Source: Micrococcaceae bacterium UBA6021 (GTDB lineage: Bacteria > Actinomycetota > Actinomycetes > Actinomycetales > Micrococcaceae). Taken from it: a stretch of 8,030 nt of DNA. The position numbers were made by a program, and so were the translations under genes. The notes below the pieces were generated by a model that was not told where the DNA came from, did no database searches, and was given only the letters and a program-made list of their open reading frames with translations. Of the stretch, positions 1 to 6,115 are shown one piece after another (the first letter of the stretch is position 1; every line of letters begins with the position of its first letter). The stretch is from positions 1-8,030 of the forward strand of contig DIZT01000090.1 in NCBI GenBank assembly GCA_002427975.1, read 5' to 3'.

Positions 1-1
1 G

Positions 2-799
2 TATGCCGGCCACGCCAGTGCCCTCGCGGAAAGCATCCGTACCCGTCTGAGGATTGAGGGGGTGATGGTGGACGGCCTGCACGCCGACGGCACCCCGAGC
101 AGGCATGCCTCCCAGCACGCCACGTCTTTCCCGCTGTCCCTCGGAATCACCGATCCGGCTAATGTGTCGGCCGATGCGGAGAGGATCGCAGAACTGGGAA
201 TGCGGCAGGGTCCCATGACCGTCCACCGCCTGGTGCGGGCGCTGCTGGCCGCCGGTTTGACGGACTCAGTCCTTGATCTGCTCACCAACCCGGGCCAGCC
301 CGGGTGGGCACGGCTACTGGAATCCGGCGCCAGCTTCACGTGGGAAGCCTGGGAAATGGTGGAGGGCACCGATTATAGCCAGTCCCACGCGTGGTCTGCG
401 TCCGTGCTGAAGGAGATCCTGGAGTACTTGCTTGGGGTGCGGACCACCGTCCCGGGAGGCCGTGAGCTGCTGATCGAACCCCCGGTATGCCGGCTGGTAC
501 ATGCCACAGGAAGTGTCCCGCTGTCCAACGGCTACGCCGCCGTCAGCTGGCGGCGGACTCCCGGGGGAATCCAGCTGGAGTGCACGGTTCCCGCTGGCGT
601 GACCGCCACGGTCCGGCTTCCGGAAGGGGCCTACGCAATCCAGGGCCCGGCGACGGAGCAGGCCAACGGCGGTTCCGGCTTGGAACGTGCGGCGAACGTC
701 GGCCAGGGCGGAAGCAGCGGCACGGCAGACGGGGATGCAACGCGTGATTTCCGGATCCACTCAGGAACCTGGACCTTCACGCCATTCGGCCAATCCTGA
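2..799 (+). CDS. Alpha-L-rhamnosidase (GH78 type), C-terminal part, cut by left edge
   Basis: About 265 residues are in the window. The reading frame is open to base 2, so the start lies upstream. The product is expected to hydrolyse terminal alpha-L-rhamnose from oligosaccharides or glycosides. The fragment covers the end of the (alpha/alpha)6-barrel catalytic domain: a TSFPLSLGI segment, then GWARLLESGASFTWEAW and SQSHAWSASVL, a pattern typical of bacterial GH78 enzymes. The Glu of TWEAW (codon 344-346) sits where GH78 enzymes carry a conserved acidic active-site residue, probably the general base. That role is inferred by analogy. A short beta-rich C-terminal domain follows (PPVCRLVHATGSVPL, then YAAVSWRR). 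It contains a Gly/Ser/Ala-rich stretch (about bases 650-750) that looks like an inserted linker. The next gene is more than 600 bases away, past a hairpin, so this gene probably ends its own transcript. A related (alpha/alpha)6 glycosidase cannot be fully excluded. Confidence 0.85.
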   Translation, partial: YAGHASALAESIRTRLRIEGVMVDGLHADGTPSRHASQHATSFPLSLGITDPANVSADAERIAELGMRQGPMTVHRLVRALLAAGLTDSVLDLLTNPGQPGWARLLESGASFTWEAWEMVEGTDYSQSHAWSASVLKEILEYLLGVRTTVPGGRELLIEPPVCRLVHATGSVPLSNGYAAVSWRRTPGGIQLECTVPAGVTATVRLPEGAYAIQGPATEQANGGSGLERAANVGQGGSSGTADGDATRDFRIHSGTWTFTPFGQS

Positions 800-840
800 A
801 AGGGCAAGCCTGAGGACGTCCGGCGGGGAACTCCACAGCT

Positions 841-879
841 AGAACGGCGCCGGATGCGGTTTGCATCCGGCGCCGTTCT
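841..879 (+). terminator. Perfect 17-bp hairpin after the rhamnosidase gene, U-poor terminator
   Basis: Bases 841-857 (AGAACGGCGCCGGATGC) pair exactly with 863-879 around a 5-base loop (GGTTT). The stem begins 41 bases after the rhamnosidase stop codon. No T-run follows on either strand (downstream is TGGTTCAG), so it is not a classical rho-independent terminator. U-poor hairpins of this sort are common at gene ends in actinobacteria, and ending the rhamnosidase transcript is the simplest role. The stem could work in either direction. Confidence 0.75.
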
Positions 880-1290
880 TGGTTCAGCCCAAACATGGAT
901 GACTTGCAATACTGCTCGACGTCGGCAGCGCTGTCTGCCGTACTCGGCGGCCGCACCACGTGGAGTCGTCCGGAATTCTGACACCACTCGCAGCCACCAG
1001 CGCCGGGTTTGACAGCACCACTTGGGCATTGACACCACCTGTGACTGCATACTGCTCGCCCTCAACCTTTCTGGCATCGGCCCACCGCCTGCACGGACCG
1101 TGGAGTACCTCCAACTCCAGGCCGCGGCCGCCGTGGCGCGCACCAAGACCCAGACCATCGCGGACCCCGCAAGGGCCCGGTCTACGCGGTCGCGGGTCAC
1201 CAGCTGGCCGCGGAACCGAAACCTACACAGCTTGGACGCCGGTCGGGAGTTTTCCGTTTTCACGCCCTGACGGCGCGACCAGCCTGCACT
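880..1290. other. About 410 bases without a recognisable gene
   Basis: Short open frames exist on both strands but none has a convincing ribosome binding site, and none reads as a family I know. The + frame at about 1013-1200 has high G/C at third codon positions (roughly 85% by my hand count), close to that of the real genes. The antisense frame over the same bases is lower. The + frame is closed by a stop at 1010-1012 and shows no usable start. The stretch may therefore be a decayed gene fragment rather than original spacer. No promoter, tRNA or repeat is evident. Confidence 0.45.
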
Positions 1291-1311
1291 GGAAACAATA
1301 AAAGCGTTCTG

Positions 1312-1348
1312 GGAAAGCCCTTGCCAAACTCTTTGGAATGCGCTTTCC
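1312..1348. promoter_or_regulatory. 37-base nested dyad upstream of the transporter operon
   Basis: GGAAAGC (1312-1318) is the exact inverse of GCTTTCC (1342-1348). CCAAA (1324-1328) is the exact inverse of TTTGG (1332-1336), with a 3-base centre CTC. Both pairs are centred on base 1330. Counting two further matches in the internal loop, 14 of 18 positions pair. The dyad lies about 90 bases before the binding-protein start and contains the operator-like palindrome 1335-1348 as its right arm. It may be a double regulator site or a hairpin in the leader RNA. I could not assign a convincing -35/-10 pair nearby; TTGCCA at 1321-1326 has no good -10 partner. Confidence 0.5.
1335..1348. promoter_or_regulatory. 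Candidate LacI-family operator, transporter operon
   Basis: GGAATGCGCTTTCC is a 14-base palindrome around a central CG with one mismatched pair. Its form matches the A-rich half, central CG, T-rich half layout of LacI/GalR-family operators. It is about 91 bases before the binding-protein start. A near copy (AGAAAACGCTTTCT) sits at 4816-4829 before the esterase operon. The two share GAA, then two bases, then CGCTTTC. The regulator gene is not in the window. The operator role is an inference from symmetry, position and recurrence. Confidence 0.6.
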
Positions 1349-1366
1349 TTGGATAAGCAGAACGTG

Positions 1367-1379
1367 GTGTGAAACACAC
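1367..1379. promoter_or_regulatory. Small inverted repeat in the transporter leader
   Basis: GTGTG (1367-1371) and CACAC (1375-1379) are exact inverses around AAA, about 60 bases before the binding-protein start. It could be a second regulator site or a weak hairpin in the untranslated leader. Five-base arms are short enough to occur by chance. Confidence 0.25.
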
Positions 1380-1428
1380 GTTCCCCTCGACTCGATAACA
1401 ACCGGGTTTGAAACAACTCATGAACTCG

Positions 1429-1435
1429 AAGGAGA
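1429..1435 (+). promoter_or_regulatory. Ribosome binding site that sets the binding-protein start
   Basis: AAGGAGA lies 4 bases before ATG 1440 and 7 bases before the in-frame ATG 1443. It rules out the longer open frame that begins at 1338, which has no such site and would place about 34 non-signal residues in front of the lipoprotein signal. The choice between 1440 and 1443 changes one residue only. Confidence 0.85.
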
Positions 1436-1439
1436 GAAA

Positions 1440-2762
1440 ATGATGACAACTCTGACCCGTCGATCGGCACTCGCGCTCTTTGCCGGAACTGCCGCTGTGG
1501 GAGCCCTCGCCGCGTGCGGTACTAACGGTGGCGGCGCCAAGAACGCCGATGGCTCCGTCACGCTGCGGGTTGCCTGGTGGGGTAACGATGTGCGCAACAA
1601 GCAGACTCAGCAGGTGATTGATGCTTTCCAGAGCGCCCATCCTGATATCAAGATCCAGGCCGAGCCTGGCGTGTGGTCCGGTTACTGGGACAAGCTGGCG
1701 ACCCAGACCGCCGCGAACGACGCCCCGGACGTGATCCAGATGGATTTGGCCTACATCGCCGAGTATGGGGGCCGCGGAGCACTCCTGGACCTGTCGAAGC
1801 AGAGCCAGCTGAACGTCTCGGCTTTCGATCAGAACACGCTCGCGGCCGGGCAGTACAGCGGCAAGCTCAACGGCATCAGCACAGGCCAGAACGCCCTGGC
1901 AGTGTTCGCTAACGTCAAGGTCTTTGAGGCTGCCGGCGTTCCTATCCCGGATGACACGAAGTGGACGTGGGACGATTACGTTACTACGGCCGCGGCCGTG
2001 GCCGCGGGTGCTTCCAAGGGCGGGACCGTCAACTACGGGTCTTCATACTCCTTTAACGATTCAACCCTGAACATCTGGCTGCGCCAGCGCGGTGAGCATC
2101 TTTACACCCAGGATGGCCAGACGGGGTTCACTGCCGACGGAGTTTCATCCTTCCTGGCGTTGCAGAAGAAGCTGATGGATTCCAAGGCGGCAGCCCCGGC
2201 AAGCGTTGCCCAGGAGGACGCCGCAGCTGCCGTGGAGCAGACGCTGGCGGCAACGAACAAGACGGGTCTGTCGCTGTGGTGGACCAACCAGCTCGCGCCG
2301 CTGACGAAGGCGACGGGCAGTGAGATCAAGCTGTTGCGCGTCCCGAGCCAGGACGGCAAGGCCAAGGACGACGGACTCTTCTACAAGCCCTCGATGTACT
2401 GGTCTGCTTCGTCCCGCTCCAAGCACACGGCCGAGGCGGCAACGTTCATCGACTACCTCGTCAACAGCACCGACGCGGCCAAGGTCATCACCACCGAGCG
2501 CGGCTTCTCGTCCTCCCCGGCTATCCAGGATGCCATCAAGCCGCTCCTGACCGCTGATGACAAGAGCGCCCTGAACTTCCTGAATACCATCAAGCCCGAG
2601 CTCGGCGACCCGCCGGCCGTTCCCCCGCCCGGTACGAGCACCGTGTCCACGGTGCTCGCCCGTTACACCACCGATATCCTCTTCGGCCGCTCAACTCCTG
2701 AGGCCGCCGGCGCGGCGTTCAAGGGTGAAGTGGACGGCCTGATTAAGAACGCGAAGAAATGA
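1440..2762 (+). CDS. Sugar ABC transporter substrate-binding lipoprotein (CUT1, family 1 solute-binding)
   Basis: This 440-residue lipoprotein should sit on the outer face of the membrane, capture an oligosaccharide and deliver it to the two permeases encoded next. Residues 1-26 form the signal: a twin-arginine-like TRRSALAL (6-13), a hydrophobic stretch, and a lipobox LAAC with the lipidated Cys at 26. A Gly-rich tether follows. The mature part begins with VTLRVAWWG (40-48) and continues with VWSGYWDKLATQ (78-89) and APDVIQMD (95-102), a pattern shared with binding proteins of the pectin/rhamnogalacturonan-oligosaccharide (YesO-like) group. The C-terminal part has the usual GFSSSPAIQDAI segment. 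The length is normal. The stop overlaps the first permease start as ATGA, so the two are translationally coupled. The sugar bound cannot be read from sequence. A rhamnose-containing oligosaccharide is favoured by the rhamnosidase upstream. Confidence 0.92.
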   Translation: MMTTLTRRSALALFAGTAAVGALAACGTNGGGAKNADGSVTLRVAWWGNDVRNKQTQQVIDAFQSAHPDIKIQAEPGVWSGYWDKLATQTAANDAPDVIQMDLAYIAEYGGRGALLDLSKQSQLNVSAFDQNTLAAGQYSGKLNGISTGQNALAVFANVKVFEAAGVPIPDDTKWTWDDYVTTAAAVAAGASKGGTVNYGSSYSFNDSTLNIWLRQRGEHLYTQDGQTGFTADGVSSFLALQKKLMDSKAAAPASVAQEDAAAAVEQTLAATNKTGLSLWWTNQLAPLTKATGSEIKLLRVPSQDGKAKDDGLFYKPSMYWSASSRSKHTAEAATFIDYLVNSTDAAKVITTERGFSSSPAIQDAIKPLLTADDKSALNFLNTIKPELGDPPAVPPPGTSTVSTVLARYTTDILFGRSTPEAAGAAFKGEVDGLIKNAKK

Positions 2763-3703
2763 GTGCCCTCGCTGAACTGGGCAGCCTCAAAAAGTCCGGA
2801 GGAAACAAGGCACAGGGCAAAGTCAAGCGCACCTTCAAGGACAACCGGGCAGCGTTCGTGTTCCTCGCACCGTGGATCGTGGGCCTGGTCGCCATCACGA
2901 TCGGGCCGATGCTGATCTCCCTGTACCTCTCGTTCACGGACTACAACCTGATCCAGGAGCCGAACTGGATCGGCGGGGAGAACTTCACGCGCATGATGCA
3001 GGACGATCGGTTCTGGAACTCCCTGCGCGTGACGCTGACCTACGTGATCGTCGGCGTTCCGCTGCAGCTTGGCCTCGCCCTTGCCGTGGCGATGGCCCTG
3101 GACAAAGGCATCAAGGGCCTCCCGTTTTATCGCTCGGTCTTCTACCTTCCTTCCCTGCTGGGCTCGTCCGTGGCGGTCGCGATCCTGTGGAAGCAGATGT
3201 TCGGTACCTCCGGGCTGGTCAACCAGCTTTTGGCCATGGTCGGGATCACCGGCCCGGGCTGGATCTCGGACCCCAGCACCGCCCTGGGCAGCATCATCCT
3301 GCTGCACGTATGGACCTTCGGGTCGCCCATGATCATCTTCCTGGCCGGGCTGCGGCAGATCCCCGCCATGTACTACGAAGCTGCTGCCGTCGATGGCGCC
3401 GGGCGGACCACGCGTTTCCTGAAAATCACGTTGCCCCTGCTGAGCCCGATCATCTTCTTCAACCTCGTCCTGCAGATCATCGGCGCGTTCCAGTCCTTCA
3501 CGCAGGCCTTCATCGTCTCCGGCGGCACCGGCGGCCCGTCCGATTCGACGATGTTCTTCACGCTTTACCTCTACCAGCGCGGTTTCGGGCAGTTCGACAT
3601 GGGCTACGCCTCGGCGATGGCCTGGGTCCTGCTGGTCATCGTCGGGGCCTTCACCGCCGTCAACTTCTACGCATCGAAATTCTGGGTGTTCTATGACGAC
3701 TGA
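2759..3703 (+). CDS. Sugar ABC transporter permease, first subunit (MalF/UgpA type)
   Basis: A 314-residue inner-membrane protein that forms half of the translocation channel. After a basic cytoplasmic N-terminus (1-30) there are six hydrophobic segments near residues 31-55, 92-115, 126-148, 174-197, 227-250 and 284-304. The cytoplasmic coupling loop that contacts the ATPase is clear: YYEAAAVDGAG (205-215) leading to ITLPLL (223-228), the EAA motif of this permease family. FLAPW near the first membrane segment is also typical of the MalF/UgpA side. The start overlaps the binding-protein stop by 4 bases (ATGA) and has only a weak ribosome site, so translation probably depends on the upstream gene. 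The length is standard for CUT1 permeases lacking the long MalF periplasmic loop. Confidence 0.94.
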   Translation: MSALAELGSLKKSGGNKAQGKVKRTFKDNRAAFVFLAPWIVGLVAITIGPMLISLYLSFTDYNLIQEPNWIGGENFTRMMQDDRFWNSLRVTLTYVIVGVPLQLGLALAVAMALDKGIKGLPFYRSVFYLPSLLGSSVAVAILWKQMFGTSGLVNQLLAMVGITGPGWISDPSTALGSIILLHVWTFGSPMIIFLAGLRQIPAMYYEAAAVDGAGRTTRFLKITLPLLSPIIFFNLVLQIIGAFQSFTQAFIVSGGTGGPSDSTMFFTLYLYQRGFGQFDMGYASAMAWVLLVIVGAFTAVNFYASKFWVFYDD

Positions 3704-4640
3704 ATCAGCCCCGCGCGTCACCACCGACGCCAAACCATCTGCCCCCGGCTCCTCACGGGCACCGCGGGAAGCCGGCACCCCAGCGCCCGGCGCCGGCTTC
3801 ACCCGGCGCCCGCGGCTGCAGGCCAAGAGCGTCCTGAAGCACGCAATCCTGATCTCCGCCGCGATCATCATGATCTACCCGCTGTTGTGGATGGTCGTGT
3901 CGTCGTTCCGCCCCAGCGAGGATGTGTTCCGCGCTCCCGGCCTGTGGCTGACCGAGGCCCACCTGGAGAACTACGCCACCGGCTGGAACGCCCTGACCTC
4001 GCCGTTCTCCACCTACCTGCTCAACTCCGCCATCGTGGTCCTGGGCGCCATCATCGGCAACCTCGTCTCCTGCTCAATGGCCGCCTACGCTTTTGCGAGA
4101 CTGGACTTCCGGGGCAAGAAGTGGATGTTCGCCGCCATGCTCGTCACGATCATGCTTCCCATCCATGTCGTGATCGTGCCGCAGTACATCCTGTTCTCGC
4201 AGATCGGCTGGGTGAACACCTTCGCCCCGCTGATCGTGCCCAAGTTCCTGGCCACCGACGCGTTCTTCACCTTCCTCATGGTCCAGTTCATCCGCGGCAT
4301 CCCGAAGGAGCTCGATGAAGCGGCGAGGATCGACGGTGCCGGCCACCCACGGATCTTCCTGCGCATCATCCTCCCGCTAATGACCCCGGCCCTGGCCACC
4401 ACCACCATCTTCACGTTCATCTGGACCTGGAGCGACTTCTTCAGCCAGCTCATCTACCTCACGTCCCCGAACGTATTCACCGTCCCCGTCGCCCTACGGA
4501 GCTTCGTCGACGCCCAGTCCAGCACCGACTGGGGTGCAATGTTCGCCATGTCCGTCGTCTCACTGCTGCCCGTCTTCATCGCCTTCCTGATCGGCCAGAA
4601 ATTCCTGGTCAAAGGCATCGCCACCACCGGCATCAAATAA
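3693..4640 (+). CDS. Sugar ABC transporter permease, second subunit (MalG/UgpE type)
   Basis: A 315-residue inner-membrane protein, partner of the preceding permease. The first 45 residues are a cytoplasmic tail rich in Pro, Ala, Ser and Thr, longer than in many relatives. Membrane segments lie near 48-70, 108-132, 144-166, 176-198, 231-249 and 280-302. The EAA coupling loop reads ELDEAARIDGAG (206-217) with ILPLM after it (226-230). YPLLWMVVSSFR and the C-terminal GQKFLVKGIATTGIK are typical of the MalG/UgpE side. Its ATG lies 11 bases inside the upstream gene with no clear ribosome site, indicating translational coupling. The next in-frame Met is residue 60, inside the first membrane segment, so this start is the only reasonable one. 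No ATPase gene follows; the operon ends at a strong terminator 5 bases after the stop. Confidence 0.94.
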   Translation: MTTESAPRVTTDAKPSAPGSSRAPREAGTPAPGAGFTRRPRLQAKSVLKHAILISAAIIMIYPLLWMVVSSFRPSEDVFRAPGLWLTEAHLENYATGWNALTSPFSTYLLNSAIVVLGAIIGNLVSCSMAAYAFARLDFRGKKWMFAAMLVTIMLPIHVVIVPQYILFSQIGWVNTFAPLIVPKFLATDAFFTFLMVQFIRGIPKELDEAARIDGAGHPRIFLRIILPLMTPALATTTIFTFIWTWSDFFSQLIYLTSPNVFTVPVALRSFVDAQSSTDWGAMFAMSVVSLLPVFIAFLIGQKFLVKGIATTGIK

Positions 4641-4645
4641 CCATG

Positions 4646-4681
4646 AGCCGGGGCGCGTGTCGAGCACGCGCCCCGGCTTTT
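4646..4681 (+). terminator. Rho-independent terminator of the transporter operon
   Basis: AGCCGGGGCGCGTG (4646-4659) pairs without mismatch with CACGCGCCCCGGCT (4665-4678) around TCGAG. The run TTTT covers 4678-4681. The stem starts 5 bases after the second permease stop. It separates the importer operon from the esterase unit, which has its own promoter. Confidence 0.92.
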
Positions 4682-4785
4682 GCGTGTCTGCGTCGGGTGT
4701 CCGGCGCCGAACGAACCGTCGCAACATAACCTCGCAAGAACCAGGGACAGACTCTCCTGTTCGGTGACGGATCCTCTGGCCCTTC

Positions 4786-4814
4786 TTGACTCCTGAACTG
4801 CCCTTTACTAACCT
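4786..4814 (+). promoter_or_regulatory. Promoter of the esterase/dehydrogenase operon
   Basis: TTGACT (4786-4791) is one base from the -35 consensus, and TAACCT (4809-4814) fits the TANNNT form of actinobacterial -10 boxes. The spacer is the ideal 17 bases. Transcription would begin near 4820-4823, leaving a leader of about 120 bases. The palindrome 4816-4829 would cover the start point, the classical place for a repressor. Confidence 0.65.
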
Positions 4815-4815
4815 G

Positions 4816-4829
4816 AGAAAACGCTTTCT
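4816..4829. promoter_or_regulatory. Candidate LacI-family operator, esterase operon
   Basis: AGAAAACGCTTTCT is a 14-base palindrome around a central CG with one mismatched pair, one base after the predicted -10 box. It matches the site at 1335-1348 over GAA, two variable bases and CGCTTTC. Binding here would block transcription start, so repression relieved by an imported sugar is the natural reading. The regulator is not in the window. Confidence 0.65.
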
Positions 4830-4930
4830 TGCTTCTGCTGCGCCCACATGAAACGTGCGGGCAAGGAGCGGGCGGGAAGTAGCCATCGCCCGACGCGCCG
4901 CAGCCAGGCGGCACATTGCAGCACGTCGAA

Positions 4931-4937
4931 AAGGAGG
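4931..4937 (+). promoter_or_regulatory. Strong ribosome binding site that sets the esterase start
   Basis: AAGGAGG is followed by 7 bases and then GTG 4945. It decides for this GTG over the longer open frame beginning at 4855. The longer frame lacks a ribosome site and would add 30 Arg/Ala-rich residues unlike an esterase N-terminus. Confidence 0.85.
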
Positions 4938-4944
4938 CAAGCAA

Positions 4945-6099
4945 GTGAACCCAACCAGGCCCAGCGCCATCGCCGGGTATGAGGACTGGCCCGCCTACGT
5001 CTGGGCCCACCCGCGGTACCTCGCGGCGACTGCTGCCAGCCAGGAGTTGGCGGACGCTCTGGGGGTCCCCGGCGTCCCTGAGGTCACCGACGTGGCTGTC
5101 CATTGGGAGGAGACGTACGACGGCGTCACCACCTCCCAGCTCAGCTGGCAGTTGGACTTCGGGCCCCCGACCACGGGCTGGCTGGTGCGCCCGGCGGAAA
5201 GTTCCGGCCCCCTGCCGGGTGTCCTCGCCCTGCACTGCCACGGCGGAAACAAGTTCGGCGGAGCGGACCGTCTGGTTGTGCTTCCCGAGGCACACCTTTC
5301 CGCGGCTGAGGCCAGAGCCGGCCATTATGACGGCCGGGCCCTCGCCACAGAGATGGCCAAGGCGGGCTTCGCAGTGCTGGCCCACGACGCGTTCGCATGG
5401 GGAAGCCGGCGCTTTGACCTCTCCGAGCCGCCATGGCGGACTGGCTCCGCGCTTGAGGCGAGGGAGTCCCAGTGGCGGGAGGACGGCGTCGTACCCTCCG
5501 AGTCGGAACTGTACAACGCCGCGGCGGGCTTCCACGAGGACACCGTAGCCAAGACGGCTGGCCTGCTGGGAACCAGCCTTGCCGGGATGGTGGCCCATGA
5601 CGATCTCGCTGCGCTGGAGATCCTTGCATCGCTGCCCGAAGTGGACCCCGAGCGGCTGGGCTGCATCGGCTTCTCCGGCGGAGGCGGCAGGTCACTCACC
5701 CTGGCGGCAATGAGTCCGAGGATCCGGAACTACGTGGTGACCTGCATGATGACCACGTTTGAATCCCTCCTGCCCTCGTATTTGGATGCGCATTCGTGGC
5801 TGCTGCAGACCCCCGGGCTCTGGAAGCTGGGCGACTGGCCGGAGCTCACAGCGAGGTCCGGGGCGGGCGGATTCCTGGTGCAGTATGCCGTGGCGGACCC
5901 GCTGTTCCCCGAGGAGGGCATGCGCGAAGCCCACAAGGTTCTGGAGTCGCTCCACCCGGACGCCTACAAGGGGAGTTTCTGGCCGGGCGGGCACGTCTTC
6001 ACTGCAGAGATGCAGAATGAAGCCATCAGTTACTTATCCGGAACCTTGGGCGCCGGTAGTCGCCCCGGCCAGATCCAGTCAACCGTTCCAACAACATAG
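4945..6099 (+). CDS. Alpha/beta hydrolase, probable carbohydrate acyl (acetyl) esterase
   Basis: A 384-residue protein with a GTG start. No signal peptide is visible, so it should be cytoplasmic and act on imported substrate. The alpha/beta-hydrolase parts appear in order: an N-terminal cap-like region (1-85), the oxyanion segment LHCHGGNK (96-103), HYDGRALATEMAKAGFAVL (127-145, strand and helix after the oxyanion loop), the nucleophile elbow GFSGGGG with Ser244, an acid candidate Asp318 in VADPLFPEE, and the catalytic His350 in WPGGHVF. The arrangement resembles the dienelactone-hydrolase/acetyl-xylan-esterase-like group (Abhydrolase_7 type). It lacks the GCSRxG motif of glucuronoyl esterases and the GxSQGG of CE7. 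Removing acetyl or other acyl groups from oligosaccharides fits the locus but the bond cleaved is not shown by sequence. It is the first gene of an operon with the dehydrogenase, 16 bases downstream. Confidence 0.82.
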   Translation: MNPTRPSAIAGYEDWPAYVWAHPRYLAATAASQELADALGVPGVPEVTDVAVHWEETYDGVTTSQLSWQLDFGPPTTGWLVRPAESSGPLPGVLALHCHGGNKFGGADRLVVLPEAHLSAAEARAGHYDGRALATEMAKAGFAVLAHDAFAWGSRRFDLSEPPWRTGSALEARESQWREDGVVPSESELYNAAAGFHEDTVAKTAGLLGTSLAGMVAHDDLAALEILASLPEVDPERLGCIGFSGGGGRSLTLAAMSPRIRNYVVTCMMTTFESLLPSYLDAHSWLLQTPGLWKLGDWPELTARSGAGGFLVQYAVADPLFPEEGMREAHKVLESLHPDAYKGSFWPGGHVFTAEMQNEAISYLSGTLGAGSRPGQIQSTVPTT

Positions 6100-6115
6100 G
6101 CACCGAGGACCATCG

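Noticed and set aside
1295..1312. Third operator copy around TAAAAGCGTTCTGG
   Set aside because: Only the central AGCG half resembles the other sites and the symmetry is poor.
1338..1439. Longer N-terminus for the binding protein
   Set aside because: It would put 34 residues before the lipoprotein signal. The AAGGAGA at 1429-1435 supports the start at 1440.
1420..1443. Seven-codon leader peptide (MNSKERK) overlapping the binding-protein start
   Set aside because: No ribosome site of its own, and its AAGGAGAGAAA codons are simply the ribosome binding site of the real gene. Probably chance.
631..1470. 279-residue open frame on the - strand spanning the gap
   Set aside because: It overlaps the rhamnosidase end, the hairpin and the importer leader. 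No recognisable domain. Its residues (Trp, Arg and Cys rich) look non-coding. A divergent regulator here was considered but no helix-turn-helix is present.
2663..3871. 402-residue open frame on the - strand
   Set aside because: It lies antisense to both permeases, which have clear membrane segments and EAA motifs. Its Asp/Gln/Gly/Arg-rich sequence is the usual shadow of hydrophobic high-GC genes.
4633..5598. 321-residue open frame on the - strand
   Set aside because: It runs through the terminator, the promoter and the antisense of the esterase N-terminal half. No protein family features.
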